Position numbers and translations under genes: made by a program | NCBI GenBank assembly: GCA_017418585.1 | Contig: JAFONG010000211.1 | Span: forward strand, 1 to 24,126 | Source: Erysipelotrichaceae bacterium | GTDB lineage: Bacteria; Bacillota_I; Bacilli_A; Erysipelotrichales; Erysipelotrichaceae | Reading direction: 5' to 3' | DNA: 24,126 bases | Part shown: piece by piece, positions 14,127 through 23,127 of the stretch | How positions within the stretch are numbered: position 1 is the first letter of the stretch | Layout of the letters: each line of letters begins with the position of its first letter | The notes under the pieces: generated by a model | What the model was told of the DNA's origin: nothing | Database searches by the model: none | The model's input: the letters and a program-made list of their open reading frames with translations, nothing else

Positions 14127-15398
14127 ATGGCATATCAGACAGTAAAAGGAACCTATGATCTATTGCCTGAAACTCTGTTGAAGTTTCAGGATCTCGAGGA
14201 TCTTTTCCGTCATTTTCTGGAGCTTTACGGCTATAAGGAAATAAAAACGCCTGTATTCGAATACACGGGAGTCTTTCAGAAGGAAAACGATACCTCCGAC
14301 ATGGTCACAAAGGAAATGTATACATTCTCTTTGAACGGAAAGGATTCTCTTACCTTAAGGCCGGAAGGAACGGCAGGTGTCGTACGAAGCTTTGTCGAAA
14401 ACAAGATGTACGGTACGGCAGAAATGCCGGTCAAGCTTGCCTATATCGAGGAAATGTTCCGTCATGAAAGACCTCAGAAGGGCAGACAGCGTCAGTTTAC
14501 CCAGATGGGTATTGAAGCCATGGGTGACAAGGATCCTCTGATCGATGCGGAAGTCATCGCGCTAGGCTATTTCTATATCAGGGCCATCGGTCTAAGCGGC
14601 GTAAAAGTGCTGGTAAATTCGCTTGGCGATAATGAATCCAGAATGAAATATAGAGAAGAGCTGATTTCCTACTTTGAACCGCATCAGGATCAGCTTTGTG
14701 CAGACTGCCGTAACAGGCTGTACAAGAATCCTTTGAGGATACTCGACTGCAAGGTCGATCATGACAGCGAACTGATCGCCAATGCGCCGAAAATGGCCTT
14801 AAATGAACAGTCTCAGGTTTATTTCGATAAAGTGAAGCATTATCTTGACATCATGGGAATCCCTTACGAGATCGACGACAAGCTGGTAAGAGGTCTGGAC
14901 TACTATACTGATACAGTATTTGAAGTCGTGAGTACAAATGAAGCATCCGGATCGCAGGCGACCATATTCGGCGGTGGAAGATACGACAATCTGATCAAGG
15001 AGATGGGCGGTCCTGAAATGAGCGGTATCGGTTTTGCGATCGGTGTGGAAAGACTTCTCATTCTCGCGGAAGCGGAAGGAGTGTTTGAGGAATACAAACC
15101 GTCGATAGACTGCTATGTAATCAATCTGAATGAAGACCCGGACTACATGCTGCAGATCGTGAATGATTTAAGAAACAACGGGCTGACGACGGAAATGAAC
15201 TACTACAGCCGTTCTTTGAAGGCTCAGTTCAGATCATCGGAAAGAAAGAATGCCAGATTTGTGCTGATCATCGGAGAAGATGAAGTAAAGGACAATACCG
15301 TAACCTTGAAAGATACTTTGACCAAGGCTCAGGAAACGGTAAAGAAAGAAGAAGTATCCGCCAGGATACAGCAGCTGATGGAGGATTATTATGAATAG
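14127..15398 (+). CDS. hisS: Histidine-tRNA ligase
   Basis: A 423-residue class II aminoacyl-tRNA synthetase that charges tRNA-His. It begins with the family block KGTYDLLPE. Motif 2 is F111-R-H-E-R115 followed by KGRQRQFTQ; the histidine-binding HisA block is L253-V-R-G-L-D-Y-Y260; motif 3 is G302-F-A-I-G-V-E-R309. The C-terminal third is the anticodon-binding domain. Length is typical (about 420-425). AAGGAGGA (14113-14120), six bases before the ATG, is among the best ribosome binding sites in the window. The last eight bases overlap aspS, so the two synthetases form one operon under the T-box. Confidence 0.98.
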   Translation: MAYQTVKGTYDLLPETLLKFQDLEDLFRHFLELYGYKEIKTPVFEYTGVFQKENDTSDMVTKEMYTFSLNGKDSLTLRPEGTAGVVRSFVENKMYGTAEMPVKLAYIEEMFRHERPQKGRQRQFTQMGIEAMGDKDPLIDAEVIALGYFYIRAIGLSGVKVLVNSLGDNESRMKYREELISYFEPHQDQLCADCRNRLYKNPLRILDCKVDHDSELIANAPKMALNEQSQVYFDKVKHYLDIMGIPYEIDDKLVRGLDYYTDTVFEVVSTNEASGSQATIFGGGRYDNLIKEMGGPEMSGIGFAIGVERLLILAEAEGVFEEYKPSIDCYVINLNEDPDYMLQIVNDLRNNGLTTEMNYYSRSLKAQFRSSERKNARFVLIIGEDEVKDNTVTLKDTLTKAQETVKKEEVSARIQQLMEDYYE

Positions 15399-17133
15399 AG
15401 ATCATACCTGCGGTGAATTAAGAAGAACTGATGAAGGAAAACACGTAAGACTTGCCGGATGGGTCGCAAAAAGAAGAAATCTCGGCTCTATCGTTTTCAT
15501 TGACCTAAGAGACAGATACGGCATTACGCAGATCACGTTTGATGAAACGCATTCCGATCTGGTAAAAGATGTCAGAAATGAATACGTTATTGAAGTAGAA
15601 GGAACTGTAAGCGTCAAGGAAACAGCCAATCCGAAACTGGAAACAGGAGAGATCGAAGTACTTGCGGATCGCTGCAAGGTTTTATCTACGGCCAAAACGA
15701 CGCCGATGATCATTGCGGATGAAACGGACGCTTTGGAAGACCTGAGACTGAAATACAGATATCTGGATATCAGAAGAAATCCGATAAAAGAAAAGCTGCT
15801 GCTAAGAGATAAAGTCACTACGATCGTCAGGAAGGTCCTGCATGAAGATGACTTTGTTGAAGTGGAAACGCCGATTCTGTCAAAATCGACTCCGGAAGGC
15901 GCCAGAGACTATCTGGTTCCGTCCAGACTCTATAAGGGAAAATTCTACGCTCTGCCGCAATCTCCGCAGCAGTACAAGCAGCTATTAATGATTGGCGGCA
16001 TGGACAGATACTTCCAGATCGCCAGATGTTTCAGGGATGAGGATCTGAGAGCCGACAGGCAGCCGGAATTTACGCAGATAGACATTGAGATGTCCTTTGC
16101 GGATGAAGAAGACATCTTTGCGGAAGTGGAGAAGGTCATGAAAGCGATCTTCAAAGAAACAAAAGGAATCGACGATCTGGAATTCCCAAGAATCAGATAT
16201 GTGGATGCGATGGATCTTTACGGTTCGGATAAACCTGACCTGCGTTTCGGCAACCCGATGTCAAGTGTTACGGATCTGTTCAAGGATTCGCAGTTTGCGG
16301 TATTCAGAAACTGCGTAGCCGATGGCGGTATCATCAAGGCACTGGTATTCAAGAACGTTTCCGATAGACTGTCGCGCAAGAAGTTCGATGAACTGAACGA
16401 ATTTGTCAAGATCTACAAGGCAAAAGCTCTGGCTTACCTGAAATATGATAACGATGCTTTCTCAGGATCCGTGAATAATGCTTTGCCGGAAGAAGAGAAG
16501 CAGGCCCTGAAAGAAGCGCTGAAGCTGGAAAACGGCGATGTCGTGCTGATAATCGCGGACAAGAAGGCTGTTGCTGAAACTGCCCTGGGAGCTGTCAGAA
16601 AGAAACTGGGCGAAGAACTGGGTCTGATCGACAAAAACAGATTCTGTTTTGAATGGATCACCGAATTCCCGATGTACGAATATTCCGAGGAAGAAAACAG
16701 ATGGGTATCGGCACATCATCCGTTTACAGCTCCAAGAGATGAAGATATCGACAAGCTTACCAGCGATCAGGCAAACTGCTATTCTAGAGCCTACGACCTG
16801 GTTCTGAACGGATATGAACTGTTGTCCGGTTCCGTAAGAATCCATAGTTCCGAGATGCAGGCAAAAGTGTTCGACGCCCTGGGTTTAAGCAAGGAACAGA
16901 TCAGAAACAAGTTCGGATTCTTCATCGAAGCTTTCGATTACGGCGCTCCTCCTCATTGCGGCGTAGGTATCGGGCTGGAAAGACTGATTATGATTCTATC
17001 CGGTACGGACAACATAAAGGATGTCGTGGCTTTCCCGAAAACAGCTACGGCCTATTGCCTGATGTCGGATGCGCCGAACACGGTAGATCAGGACCAGCTG
17101 GACTTCCTTGCACTGGAAATCAAAGAAAAGTAA
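15391..17133 (+). CDS. aspS: Aspartate-tRNA ligase (bacterial type)
   Basis: A 580-residue class II synthetase that charges tRNA-Asp. The N-terminal OB-fold anticodon domain starts HTCGELRRTDEGKHVRLAGW. Motif 2 is F214-R-D-E217 with DLRADRQPEFTQ, the insertion (GAD) domain lies roughly at 290-420, and motif 3 is G524-V-G-I-G-L-E-R531, followed by the bacterial PKTATAYCLMS ending. Presence of the GAD domain marks the bacterial rather than archaeal form; whether it also charges tRNA-Asn cannot be decided here. The ATG overlaps the end of hisS by 8 bp with GGAGG just upstream. Specifier and tRNA discriminator arguments suggest aspartate starvation may be the main signal for the operon. Confidence 0.98.
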   Translation: MNRDHTCGELRRTDEGKHVRLAGWVAKRRNLGSIVFIDLRDRYGITQITFDETHSDLVKDVRNEYVIEVEGTVSVKETANPKLETGEIEVLADRCKVLSTAKTTPMIIADETDALEDLRLKYRYLDIRRNPIKEKLLLRDKVTTIVRKVLHEDDFVEVETPILSKSTPEGARDYLVPSRLYKGKFYALPQSPQQYKQLLMIGGMDRYFQIARCFRDEDLRADRQPEFTQIDIEMSFADEEDIFAEVEKVMKAIFKETKGIDDLEFPRIRYVDAMDLYGSDKPDLRFGNPMSSVTDLFKDSQFAVFRNCVADGGIIKALVFKNVSDRLSRKKFDELNEFVKIYKAKALAYLKYDNDAFSGSVNNALPEEEKQALKEALKLENGDVVLIIADKKAVAETALGAVRKKLGEELGLIDKNRFCFEWITEFPMYEYSEEENRWVSAHHPFTAPRDEDIDKLTSDQANCYSRAYDLVLNGYELLSGSVRIHSSEMQAKVFDALGLSKEQIRNKFGFFIEAFDYGAPPHCGVGIGLERLIMILSGTDNIKDVVAFPKTATAYCLMSDAPNTVDQDQLDFLALEIKEK

Positions 17134-17164
17134 TAAAGGGTCTTTACTTATTTCAAATGAATTA

Positions 17165-17173
17165 TGATATAAT
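17165..17173 (+). promoter_or_regulatory. Extended -10 promoter of the ferredoxin gene
   Basis: TGA-TATAAT, with TG at 17165-17166 and a perfect hexamer at 17168-17173, sits in the Gram-positive TRTG context (TATG). A weak TTTACT (17143-17148) lies 19 bp upstream. Predicted start is near 17180. No terminator was seen after aspS, so read-through may also contribute. Confidence 0.68.
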
Positions 17174-17200
17174 TTGCTTAGTATTATAGGAGGTATTGAA

Positions 17201-17374
17201 ATGCCAGTAACGATTGATCGTGATTTATGTATTGGCTGCGGCGCATGTACAGGTGTTTGCCCGACCGGTTCTCTGGAACTGGATGAAGAAGGCAAGTCAA
17301 CATGCAACGAGGAAACCTGTGTTGACTGCGGTGCCTGCGTTGCTACATGCCCGGTAGAAGCTCTGTCACAATAA
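17201..17374 (+). CDS. 2[4Fe-4S] ferredoxin
   Basis: A 57-residue electron carrier of the clostridial type. Two cluster motifs are complete: CIGCGACTGVCP starting at C10 and CVDCGACVATCP near the end, each a CxxCxxCxxxCP. The ATG at 17201 was chosen because AGGAGG (17188-17193) is seven bases upstream and the protein then begins MPVTIDRDLC, typical for this family; an earlier in-frame ATG at 17174 lies before the ribosome binding site. It has its own promoter and strong terminator and so is a single-gene unit. It indicates anaerobic or fermentative metabolism; its redox partner is not in the window. Confidence 0.96.
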   Translation: MPVTIDRDLCIGCGACTGVCPTGSLELDEEGKSTCNEETCVDCGACVATCPVEALSQ

Positions 17375-17399
17375 AACCAAGTCCAACTTGGTTTTTTTT
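17373..17399 (+). terminator. Rho-independent terminator after the ferredoxin
   Basis: A 9-bp stem, AAAACCAAG (17373-17381) and CTTGGTTTT (17387-17395), with loop TCCAA, is followed by T to 17399 (eight in all). The stem begins inside the stop codon, and its right arm contains the likely -35 of miaB. Confidence 0.92.
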
Positions 17400-17416
17400 A
17401 TACTTTTCATTAGAAT
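17388..17416 (+). promoter_or_regulatory. miaB promoter, leaderless geometry
   Basis: -35 TTGGTT (17388-17393, within the terminator arm), a 17-bp spacer, and -10 TAGAAT (17411-17416). The hexamer ends six bases before the miaB ATG at 17423, placing the expected start on the A. No Shine-Dalgarno is present. Confidence 0.58.
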
Positions 17417-17422
17417 AGTGTT

Positions 17423-18853
17423 ATGACTAAAAAAGACTATGTTCTGCCTTCATTGAATGATGCCAGAAGAAGAAACAGGGAGAAATCGGAAAAGCTGGAT
17501 TTCTCGCTGGATGAAAAGTATCAGGAACTTGGAAAGAATAAGAAATACTGTATAGTTACGCACGGCTGTCAGGCGAATCAGCGCGATTCGGAAACGATAG
17601 CCGGTATTTTGGATAGCATGGGATATGTTTCCTGTGACGATGAAAAAACGGCCGATCTGATTCTGATCAATACCTGTGCGGTAAGACAGGGAGCGGAAGA
17701 AAAAGTCCTGGGGGAGATCGGTGCTTTAAAACGTTTAAAAACCTATAATCCTGACCTTCTGATCGGCATCTGCGGATGTATGGCACAGGAAGAAAAAACG
17801 GTTCAATTGATATTGGATAAATACCGTCAGGTAGATCTTATTTTCGGTACGCACAACATAACGTCATTACCGAAACTGCTTTACGAGATCTACACGGATA
17901 AGAAACGCAAGGTGGAAGTATTCTCCAAGATGGGCGAGATCGTTGAGAATGTTCCGGTCAGCCGTTTCATGTCGCACAAAGCCTGGGTTAACATCATGTA
18001 CGGATGCGACAAGTTCTGTACGTATTGCATCGTTCCATATACCAGAGGCAAGGAGAGATCCAGACAGAAGGAAGACATCATAAACGAGATCAACACTCTG
18101 ATCAGACAGGGATACAAGGAAGTATGCCTTTTAGGTCAGAATGTCAATGCCTATGGAAAAGATCTGAATCAGGACTATACCTTTGGCAATCTGCTGAATG
18201 ACGTTGCCTTGACCGGTATACCAAGGATCCGTTTCATGACCTCGCATCCTTGGGATTTCGACGACACGATGATAGAAGCCATCAAGAACAACAGCAACAT
18301 CATGCCGTACATTCATCTTCCGATACAGTCCGGAAATACCGGAATCTTAAAGAAAATGAACCGCAGATATACCAGGGAAGAGTATTTTGAACTCTACGAC
18401 AAACTGAAAAGAGAACTTCCGGGTTTCGCCTTTACGACCGACATCATCGTCGGTTTCCCGAACGAATCGGATGAAGCCTTTGAAGATACGTTAAGTGCAG
18501 TCGATCACTGCGAATACGACAACGCCTTTACTTTCATTTATTCCAGAAGAGAAGGCACACCTGCAGCTCTGATGGAAGATCTGACAGATCGCAGAGTCAA
18601 GGAAGAAAGACTGCAGCGTCTCAACGAAAAAGTTGCCTATTACGCCAACAAAAACAATCAGCGTTTTAAGGATCAGATCGTGGAAGTTCTGGTAGACGGA
18701 ATCAGTAAACGCAACAGTTCCGTCTATTCCGGATATACTCCTGAGAACAAGCTGGTCAACTTCACCGGTGAAAACATCCATGCCGGAGACATCGTAAAAG
18801 TAAAGATTACGGAAGTGCTGTCGTTCTCCTTGAACGGCGTTCTTGCGGAATAG
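17423..18853 (+). CDS. miaB: tRNA-2-methylthio-N6-dimethylallyladenosine synthase MiaB
   Basis: A 476-residue radical-SAM methylthiotransferase that adds the methylthio group to A37 of tRNAs reading UNN codons. The N-terminal domain carries the auxiliary-cluster cysteines C49 (THGCQAN), C85 (LINTCAVR) and C119 (GCM). The radical SAM triad is C195-x3-C199-x2-C202 (CDKFCTYC). A TRAM domain ends the protein. MiaB rather than MtaB or RimO is favoured by the THGCQAN and CAVRQGAEEK blocks and the long basic N-terminal extension common in Firmicutes. The two iron-sulfur clusters make the neighbouring ferredoxin a plausible but unproven electron source. No ribosome binding site precedes the ATG; the promoter geometry suggests a leaderless mRNA. 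Confidence 0.96.
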   Translation: MTKKDYVLPSLNDARRRNREKSEKLDFSLDEKYQELGKNKKYCIVTHGCQANQRDSETIAGILDSMGYVSCDDEKTADLILINTCAVRQGAEEKVLGEIGALKRLKTYNPDLLIGICGCMAQEEKTVQLILDKYRQVDLIFGTHNITSLPKLLYEIYTDKKRKVEVFSKMGEIVENVPVSRFMSHKAWVNIMYGCDKFCTYCIVPYTRGKERSRQKEDIINEINTLIRQGYKEVCLLGQNVNAYGKDLNQDYTFGNLLNDVALTGIPRIRFMTSHPWDFDDTMIEAIKNNSNIMPYIHLPIQSGNTGILKKMNRRYTREEYFELYDKLKRELPGFAFTTDIIVGFPNESDEAFEDTLSAVDHCEYDNAFTFIYSRREGTPAALMEDLTDRRVKEERLQRLNEKVAYYANKNNQRFKDQIVEVLVDGISKRNSSVYSGYTPENKLVNFTGENIHAGDIVKVKITEVLSFSLNGVLAE

Positions 18854-18890
18854 ATCTAATAAGTTTCATTCAGTGTTTTTAGTCATGTAG

Positions 18891-18908
18891 AATGCCGTTT
18901 TCGGCATT
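18891..18908 (+). terminator. Hairpin after miaB, weak terminator
   Basis: The perfect 7-bp stem AATGCCG (18891-18897) and CGGCATT (18902-18908), with a TTTT loop, is followed by only one more T and then GAAAA. The poor T-tract makes efficient intrinsic termination doubtful. The last base overlaps the -35 of the next gene. Confidence 0.45.
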
Positions 18909-18936
18909 TGAAAATATCGCTTATTTAACATATAAT
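18908..18936 (+). promoter_or_regulatory. Strong promoter of the RNase J-like gene
   Basis: -35 TTGAAA (18908-18913), exactly 17 bp, and consensus -10 TATAAT (18931-18936). Predicted start is near 18943, leaving a leader of about 23 nt with GGAGG at 18951-18955. It is the closest to consensus in the window. Confidence 0.85.
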
Positions 18937-18965
18937 TACATATGAATTTTGGAGGAATATAATAG

Positions 18966-20654
18966 GTGCAGAAAATAAGATTAATGGCACTTGGCGGTCT
19001 TGACGAAGACGGCAAGAACATGTACCTGGTTGAAATAGACGGCGACATTTTTATCGTCGATGCAGGATTGAAATACCCCAGCGAATCGGAACAGCTGGGC
19101 ATTGAATACATCATTCCGGACTTTACGTATCTGATTGAACATCAGCAGAGAATCAAAGGACTTTTCATATCCCACGGTCATGACGATGTCATGGGCGGAA
19201 TAGGTCATCTTCTGAATCAGATCGATGTCGAGATATACGCTACGGCATTAACCGGAAGACTGCTGAATGAAGAATTCAAGAAGCACAAGATCAAAAACAA
19301 GCACATTCATGTCGTAAAGCGTAACGATACATTCAAGGTAGACAATCATGTGGTTCATACCTTCCCGGTCATGCAGTCGATTGCCGACGGCGTGGGATTC
19401 GCTTTTGAAACGGATTCCGGAATGATCGTCTACACTTCGGAGTATGTCTTCGATTATGATTTTCTGAATAAGGCTTTTTCCATGGATATCAATGCCTTGT
19501 CTCTAATGGGACAGCAGGATGTTCTGGTCATGATGTCGGAATCCGTAGGATCCAACAGAGGCGGCTATACCGCACCGAAACACAGGATCACGGATCACAT
19601 CGAACACTATTTTGAAGAAACCGACAGGCGTCTGATCATTACTTTGTACAGACAGAATCTTTTCAGGATCATGGAGATCCTGGAACTGGCCGCCAAATAC
19701 GGCAAGAAGGTCTATTTCTATGATCAGGAGCACATTCGTTTATTGAACGACGTAGATTCTCTGGATTACTATAAGATCCCAAGGAACATCATTCTGGATG
19801 AAAAAGACTTCAGAAATGAACTGAATGACGTGATATGCATCGTATCCGGTTCAGGCAACGAGGTCTTTAAGCTCATGAACAACATCGCCATCGGTGAAGA
19901 TCGGAAGATCGAGCTGAGACAGGACGATACCGTCATCATCGCTTCTCCTGTTGTTCCGGGTACGGAAAAAGACGCAACCGCAATGGAAAACGACCTGTAC
20001 AAGGCAGGCATATCGATCGTAAAGCTGAATGCGAAAGAGATCCTTTCGATGCATGCGTCGAAAGAGGATCTGAAGATGATGCTTTATCTGATCCGTCCGA
20101 AATACTATCTGCCGATCAAAGGACAGTATTCCGATCTGATCAACAATGCCGATATCGCGGTTGAAATGGGTTATACACCTGACAGGATCATCATTCTGGA
20201 CAACGGTCAGTTTGCATCCTTTGAAAACGGCAGACTTGTATCGACGTCCGATCAGATCGAACTGGAAGACAAGGCAATCGACGCTTCGGATATGCGCGAC
20301 GTATCCGGCATGGTATTAAGAGATAGAGAAAAGCTTTCAACGGACGGCGCAATCATCTGCGGTGTCGTACTTGACTTCAATACCAAGAAAGTCATCGGCG
20401 GTCCGGATGTGCAGTCAAGAGGCGTCATCTATCTGAAGGATGCCGATTATATACTGAATGAAATAGGAAATATCCTGGTATCGACGATCGAAAAGAACGT
20501 AGCCGAGAATTCCTACGAAAACATGCAGACGAGAATGGAAGCCAGAGAGCTGATATCCCGCTATGTACTGAAATCAACCGGAAAAACACCGATGATACTT
20601 CCGGCAATCATAGAAATCAACACAGGAGACGCAAGTGGCAAGGAAGAGCAGTAA
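18966..20654 (+). CDS. RNase J-family protein with degenerate metallo-beta-lactamase active site (RNase J2-like)
   Basis: A 562-residue protein with the full RNase J layout: metallo-beta-lactamase core with beta-CASP insert, then a C-terminal domain (SGMVLRDREKLSTDG, KTPMILPAIIEIN). GTG start, with GGAGG ten bases upstream. RNase J is a 5'-3' exo- and endonuclease in mRNA decay and rRNA maturation. Here metal-ligand positions are altered: HxHxDH reads H70-G-H72-D-D74-V75; the later HSIPDS block reads QSIADG (Q137); the following Asp is E159; the beta-CASP NVHR-type histidine is Phe (NLFR); PxHGE is PIKGQ. B. subtilis RNase J2 is also a weakly active partner of J1, so this may be a structural subunit. 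Its stop overlaps ftsK by 20 bp. Confidence 0.85.
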   Translation: MQKIRLMALGGLDEDGKNMYLVEIDGDIFIVDAGLKYPSESEQLGIEYIIPDFTYLIEHQQRIKGLFISHGHDDVMGGIGHLLNQIDVEIYATALTGRLLNEEFKKHKIKNKHIHVVKRNDTFKVDNHVVHTFPVMQSIADGVGFAFETDSGMIVYTSEYVFDYDFLNKAFSMDINALSLMGQQDVLVMMSESVGSNRGGYTAPKHRITDHIEHYFEETDRRLIITLYRQNLFRIMEILELAAKYGKKVYFYDQEHIRLLNDVDSLDYYKIPRNIILDEKDFRNELNDVICIVSGSGNEVFKLMNNIAIGEDRKIELRQDDTVIIASPVVPGTEKDATAMENDLYKAGISIVKLNAKEILSMHASKEDLKMMLYLIRPKYYLPIKGQYSDLINNADIAVEMGYTPDRIIILDNGQFASFENGRLVSTSDQIELEDKAIDASDMRDVSGMVLRDREKLSTDGAIICGVVLDFNTKKVIGGPDVQSRGVIYLKDADYILNEIGNILVSTIEKNVAENSYENMQTRMEARELISRYVLKSTGKTPMILPAIIEINTGDASGKEEQ

Positions 20655-23040
20655 AACAAAGAAAACAAAAAAAGAAAAACAGCTTGTTTGGGGCATATGT
20701 TCCGTTGTCTCGGGTTTTTTAATGTTCTTTGCCCTCACCAGAATGGGATTGGCCGGTATCGTTATCGATAATCTCTTTACGATACTGCTGGGTTCTTTCT
20801 ACATCGTGCCTATTCTTACCCTGCTGGCATACTTTATCTGCGTTCTTTTCTTCGGCCAAAAGATTAAGCTTACTTCAAGAACGATCACGGGAATCGTCCT
20901 GTTCAATGTCTCAGTCGTTCTTTTATCCGCATATCTGGCGGAAGAGATGACTTCTTTTAGCCAGTTCGGAGCTTATCTAGGCGCATTTAAAGGAAAACTT
21001 CTGGACGAAAACAGATTCCCTTTATCCGGAGGGATCATCGGAAACATTCTGTATCTGTCTCTTGTATCAATGGTTTCACAGAAGGGCACACTCATTACGC
21101 TTGCTACACTGATCGTCATTTCGCTGATCCTGATGATACCTGCTGATGTCTTCAGAAGCACATACAGCAGCGTCAAGACCAGCATCGTAAAAGAAAGCAA
21201 AGAACGTAAGAAGAAGATGGAGGAAGCCAGAGCCGCAGCCAGAAAAGAAGCGGAACTTAAACGTGCGAAGCTGGCGGAAGAAATGGCCAGACTCAACGAA
21301 CAGGAAGAAGAGAGAAGACAGAAAGAGCAGGAAAGACTCGAAGAAGAAAGAAGACTTGCCAAAGAAAAAGCGAGGAAAGAAGCTGAAGAGATAGCGAAAA
21401 AGGAAGAAAGAGAAAGAATTCTTTCAAAATCTCCGACTTTTATCAATCTAAACGACAAGGAAATTTACGGAGACAAAAAGCCGGAGAATAATATCAATGC
21501 GGAAAATAAAGCGGAAACAGTCATACCCGGGGTATCTTCTGACAGAACACCTAAAGTACTAAAAGTCAAGAAAACCGGCGGCACATATCATCTGCCGAAA
21601 CCTTATGAGGATTATCTGGATACCGTATCATCAAAATCATCAAGCATCAACAGGACTTCCGCTTCCGTAAAAGGAGAGAAAGTCATAGAAATACTGAAGA
21701 ATTTCGGCATCAGTTCTGAACTGCTGAACACCTATATCGGCCCGTCCGTTACCAAGTTCGAGATTAAACCCGACAGTTCCGTCAAGATCAACAAGATCAT
21801 GAACATTTCCGACAACATCAAGATGGAACTTGCGGCAAAAGATATCCGTATCGAAGCGCCGATCCCGGGCAGAAGTGCCGTAGGCATCGAGATACCTAAC
21901 GTTGAACCGATTCCGGTAAGAATGCTGGATCTGATCAGAAACATTCCAAAGGAGAAGAGAAAGAACGAACTTCTGTTCGCCTTGGGTAAAGACCTGATGG
22001 GGCAGGGTGTGTACTGCGACCTGACGAAGATGCCGCATCTTCTGATTGCGGGCGCAACCGGATCAGGCAAATCCGTATGTATCAACAGCATTATCGTTTC
22101 ACTTCTGCTTAGAGTTCATCCCGACAGTGTAAAACTGGTTCTTGTAGACCCTAAGAAAGTCGAATTTACTTCCTATAAGGATATTCCGCATCTGCTGTGG
22201 CCTATCATCGATGATGCACAGATGGCCGCAAACATGCTGAAGAAAATCGTCGTGATCATGGAAGAAAGATATGAGGCTTTTGCATCAGCCGGTGTCAGAA
22301 ACATCGATGCGTTTAATACGCTTGCCGATGAACACAATGCACATCTTAAGATCGGCGATTCGCCGATGAACAGACTTCCGTACATGGTAGTGATTATCGA
22401 TGAGCTGGCCGATCTGATGGCCATCGCCGGAAAGGATGTAGAGCTATCCATTCAGCGAATCACCCAGCTTGCCAGAGCATCAGGCATTCATTTGATCGTA
22501 GCGACCCAGAGACCGTCCACAGACGTCATTACCGGACTGATCAAGTCTAACATACCTTCCAGGATTTCCTTCGCTGTAGCCTCTTCTATCGACTCCAGAA
22601 CGATTCTGGATCAGACGGGTGCTGAAAGACTGCTGGGCAACGGAGACATGCTGTATTATCCGCAGGGAGAAACAGCCCCGATCAGACTGCAGGGAGTCTA
22701 TGTCACCGATAAGGAAATCAATGCGATCACCGATTATGTAAGATCGCAAGCCAAGCCGGAATACGAGGATTCCTATTATGAATTCCTGACCAATATGAAC
22801 GGCACGACCGTCATGGCCGCAGGAAGCGTAAATGCGAATGAAAACGATTCACTGTATGACGATGTTGTAGAATTCGTAAAAGCGCAGCAGAAAGCATCTA
22901 CATCGCTCCTGCAGAGAAGATTCGGCATAGGCTACAACAGGGCTGCCAGACTGATCGACACCCTTGAAGACAGGGGCATCATCGGACCGGCGAATGGAGC
23001 AAAACCGAGAGAAGTCTATATCAAGGAAGACGAAGAATAG
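20635..23040 (+). CDS. DNA translocase FtsK/SpoIIIE
   Basis: An 801-residue membrane-anchored DNA pump that clears chromosome from the closing septum. About four to five membrane segments span residues 17-170. A very charged Lys/Glu/Arg-rich linker, probably coiled coil, runs from about 180 to 265. The RecA-like motor has Walker A G473-A-T-G-S-G-K479-S and Walker B VVIID589E. The C-terminal winged-helix gamma domain, which reads orienting DNA sequences, ends the protein (QQKASTSLLQRRFGIGYNRA). It starts with GTG, preceded by AGGAG (20624-20628), inside the end of the RNase J-like gene, so the two are translated as one operon. Whether the organism sporulates cannot be judged, so the choice between the names ftsK and spoIIIE is open. 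Confidence 0.96.
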   Translation: MARKSSKTKKTKKEKQLVWGICSVVSGFLMFFALTRMGLAGIVIDNLFTILLGSFYIVPILTLLAYFICVLFFGQKIKLTSRTITGIVLFNVSVVLLSAYLAEEMTSFSQFGAYLGAFKGKLLDENRFPLSGGIIGNILYLSLVSMVSQKGTLITLATLIVISLILMIPADVFRSTYSSVKTSIVKESKERKKKMEEARAAARKEAELKRAKLAEEMARLNEQEEERRQKEQERLEEERRLAKEKARKEAEEIAKKEERERILSKSPTFINLNDKEIYGDKKPENNINAENKAETVIPGVSSDRTPKVLKVKKTGGTYHLPKPYEDYLDTVSSKSSSINRTSASVKGEKVIEILKNFGISSELLNTYIGPSVTKFEIKPDSSVKINKIMNISDNIKMELAAKDIRIEAPIPGRSAVGIEIPNVEPIPVRMLDLIRNIPKEKRKNELLFALGKDLMGQGVYCDLTKMPHLLIAGATGSGKSVCINSIIVSLLLRVHPDSVKLVLVDPKKVEFTSYKDIPHLLWPIIDDAQMAANMLKKIVVIMEERYEAFASAGVRNIDAFNTLADEHNAHLKIGDSPMNRLPYMVVIIDELADLMAIAGKDVELSIQRITQLARASGIHLIVATQRPSTDVITGLIKSNIPSRISFAVASSIDSRTILDQTGAERLLGNGDMLYYPQGETAPIRLQGVYVTDKEINAITDYVRSQAKPEYEDSYYEFLTNMNGTTVMAAGSVNANENDSLYDDVVEFVKAQQKASTSLLQRRFGIGYNRAARLIDTLEDRGIIGPANGAKPREVYIKEDEE

Positions 23041-23062
23041 GATACAGAGATGTATCCTTTTT
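23039..23062 (+). terminator. Rho-independent terminator after ftsK
   Basis: An 8-bp stem, AGGATACA (23039-23046) and TGTATCCT (23051-23058), with loop GAGA, is followed by five T. It begins within the ftsK stop codon. Confidence 0.85.
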
Positions 23063-23127
23063 ATTATGAAGTGATAATAAACTGAAGATTTCTGATAAGA
23101 TTATGAGAATTCTTTCTCTTCGATCAG

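Noticed and set aside
17134..17160. Possible terminator after aspS (AAAG-GGT-CTTT)
   Set aside because: The stem is only four AT-rich base pairs with no T-tract, so it is not credible as an intrinsic terminator.
17174..17200. ATG at 17174 as the start of the ferredoxin
   Set aside because: It lies upstream of the predicted transcription start near 17180 and of the AGGAGG ribosome binding site; the ATG at 17201 fits both.
18942..18962. A six-codon upstream frame (MNFGGI) in the leader of the RNase J-like gene
   Set aside because: The predicted start (about 18943) would fall inside its ATG, and its codons are simply the ribosome binding site of the real gene. Possible as a leaderless mini-frame but unsupported.
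23061..23080. AT-only inverted repeat TTATTAT...ATAATAA after ftsK
   Set aside because: A seven-base AT-only stem with a six-base spacer is weak and expected by chance in AT-rich intergenic DNA; a GC-containing terminator already lies just upstream.
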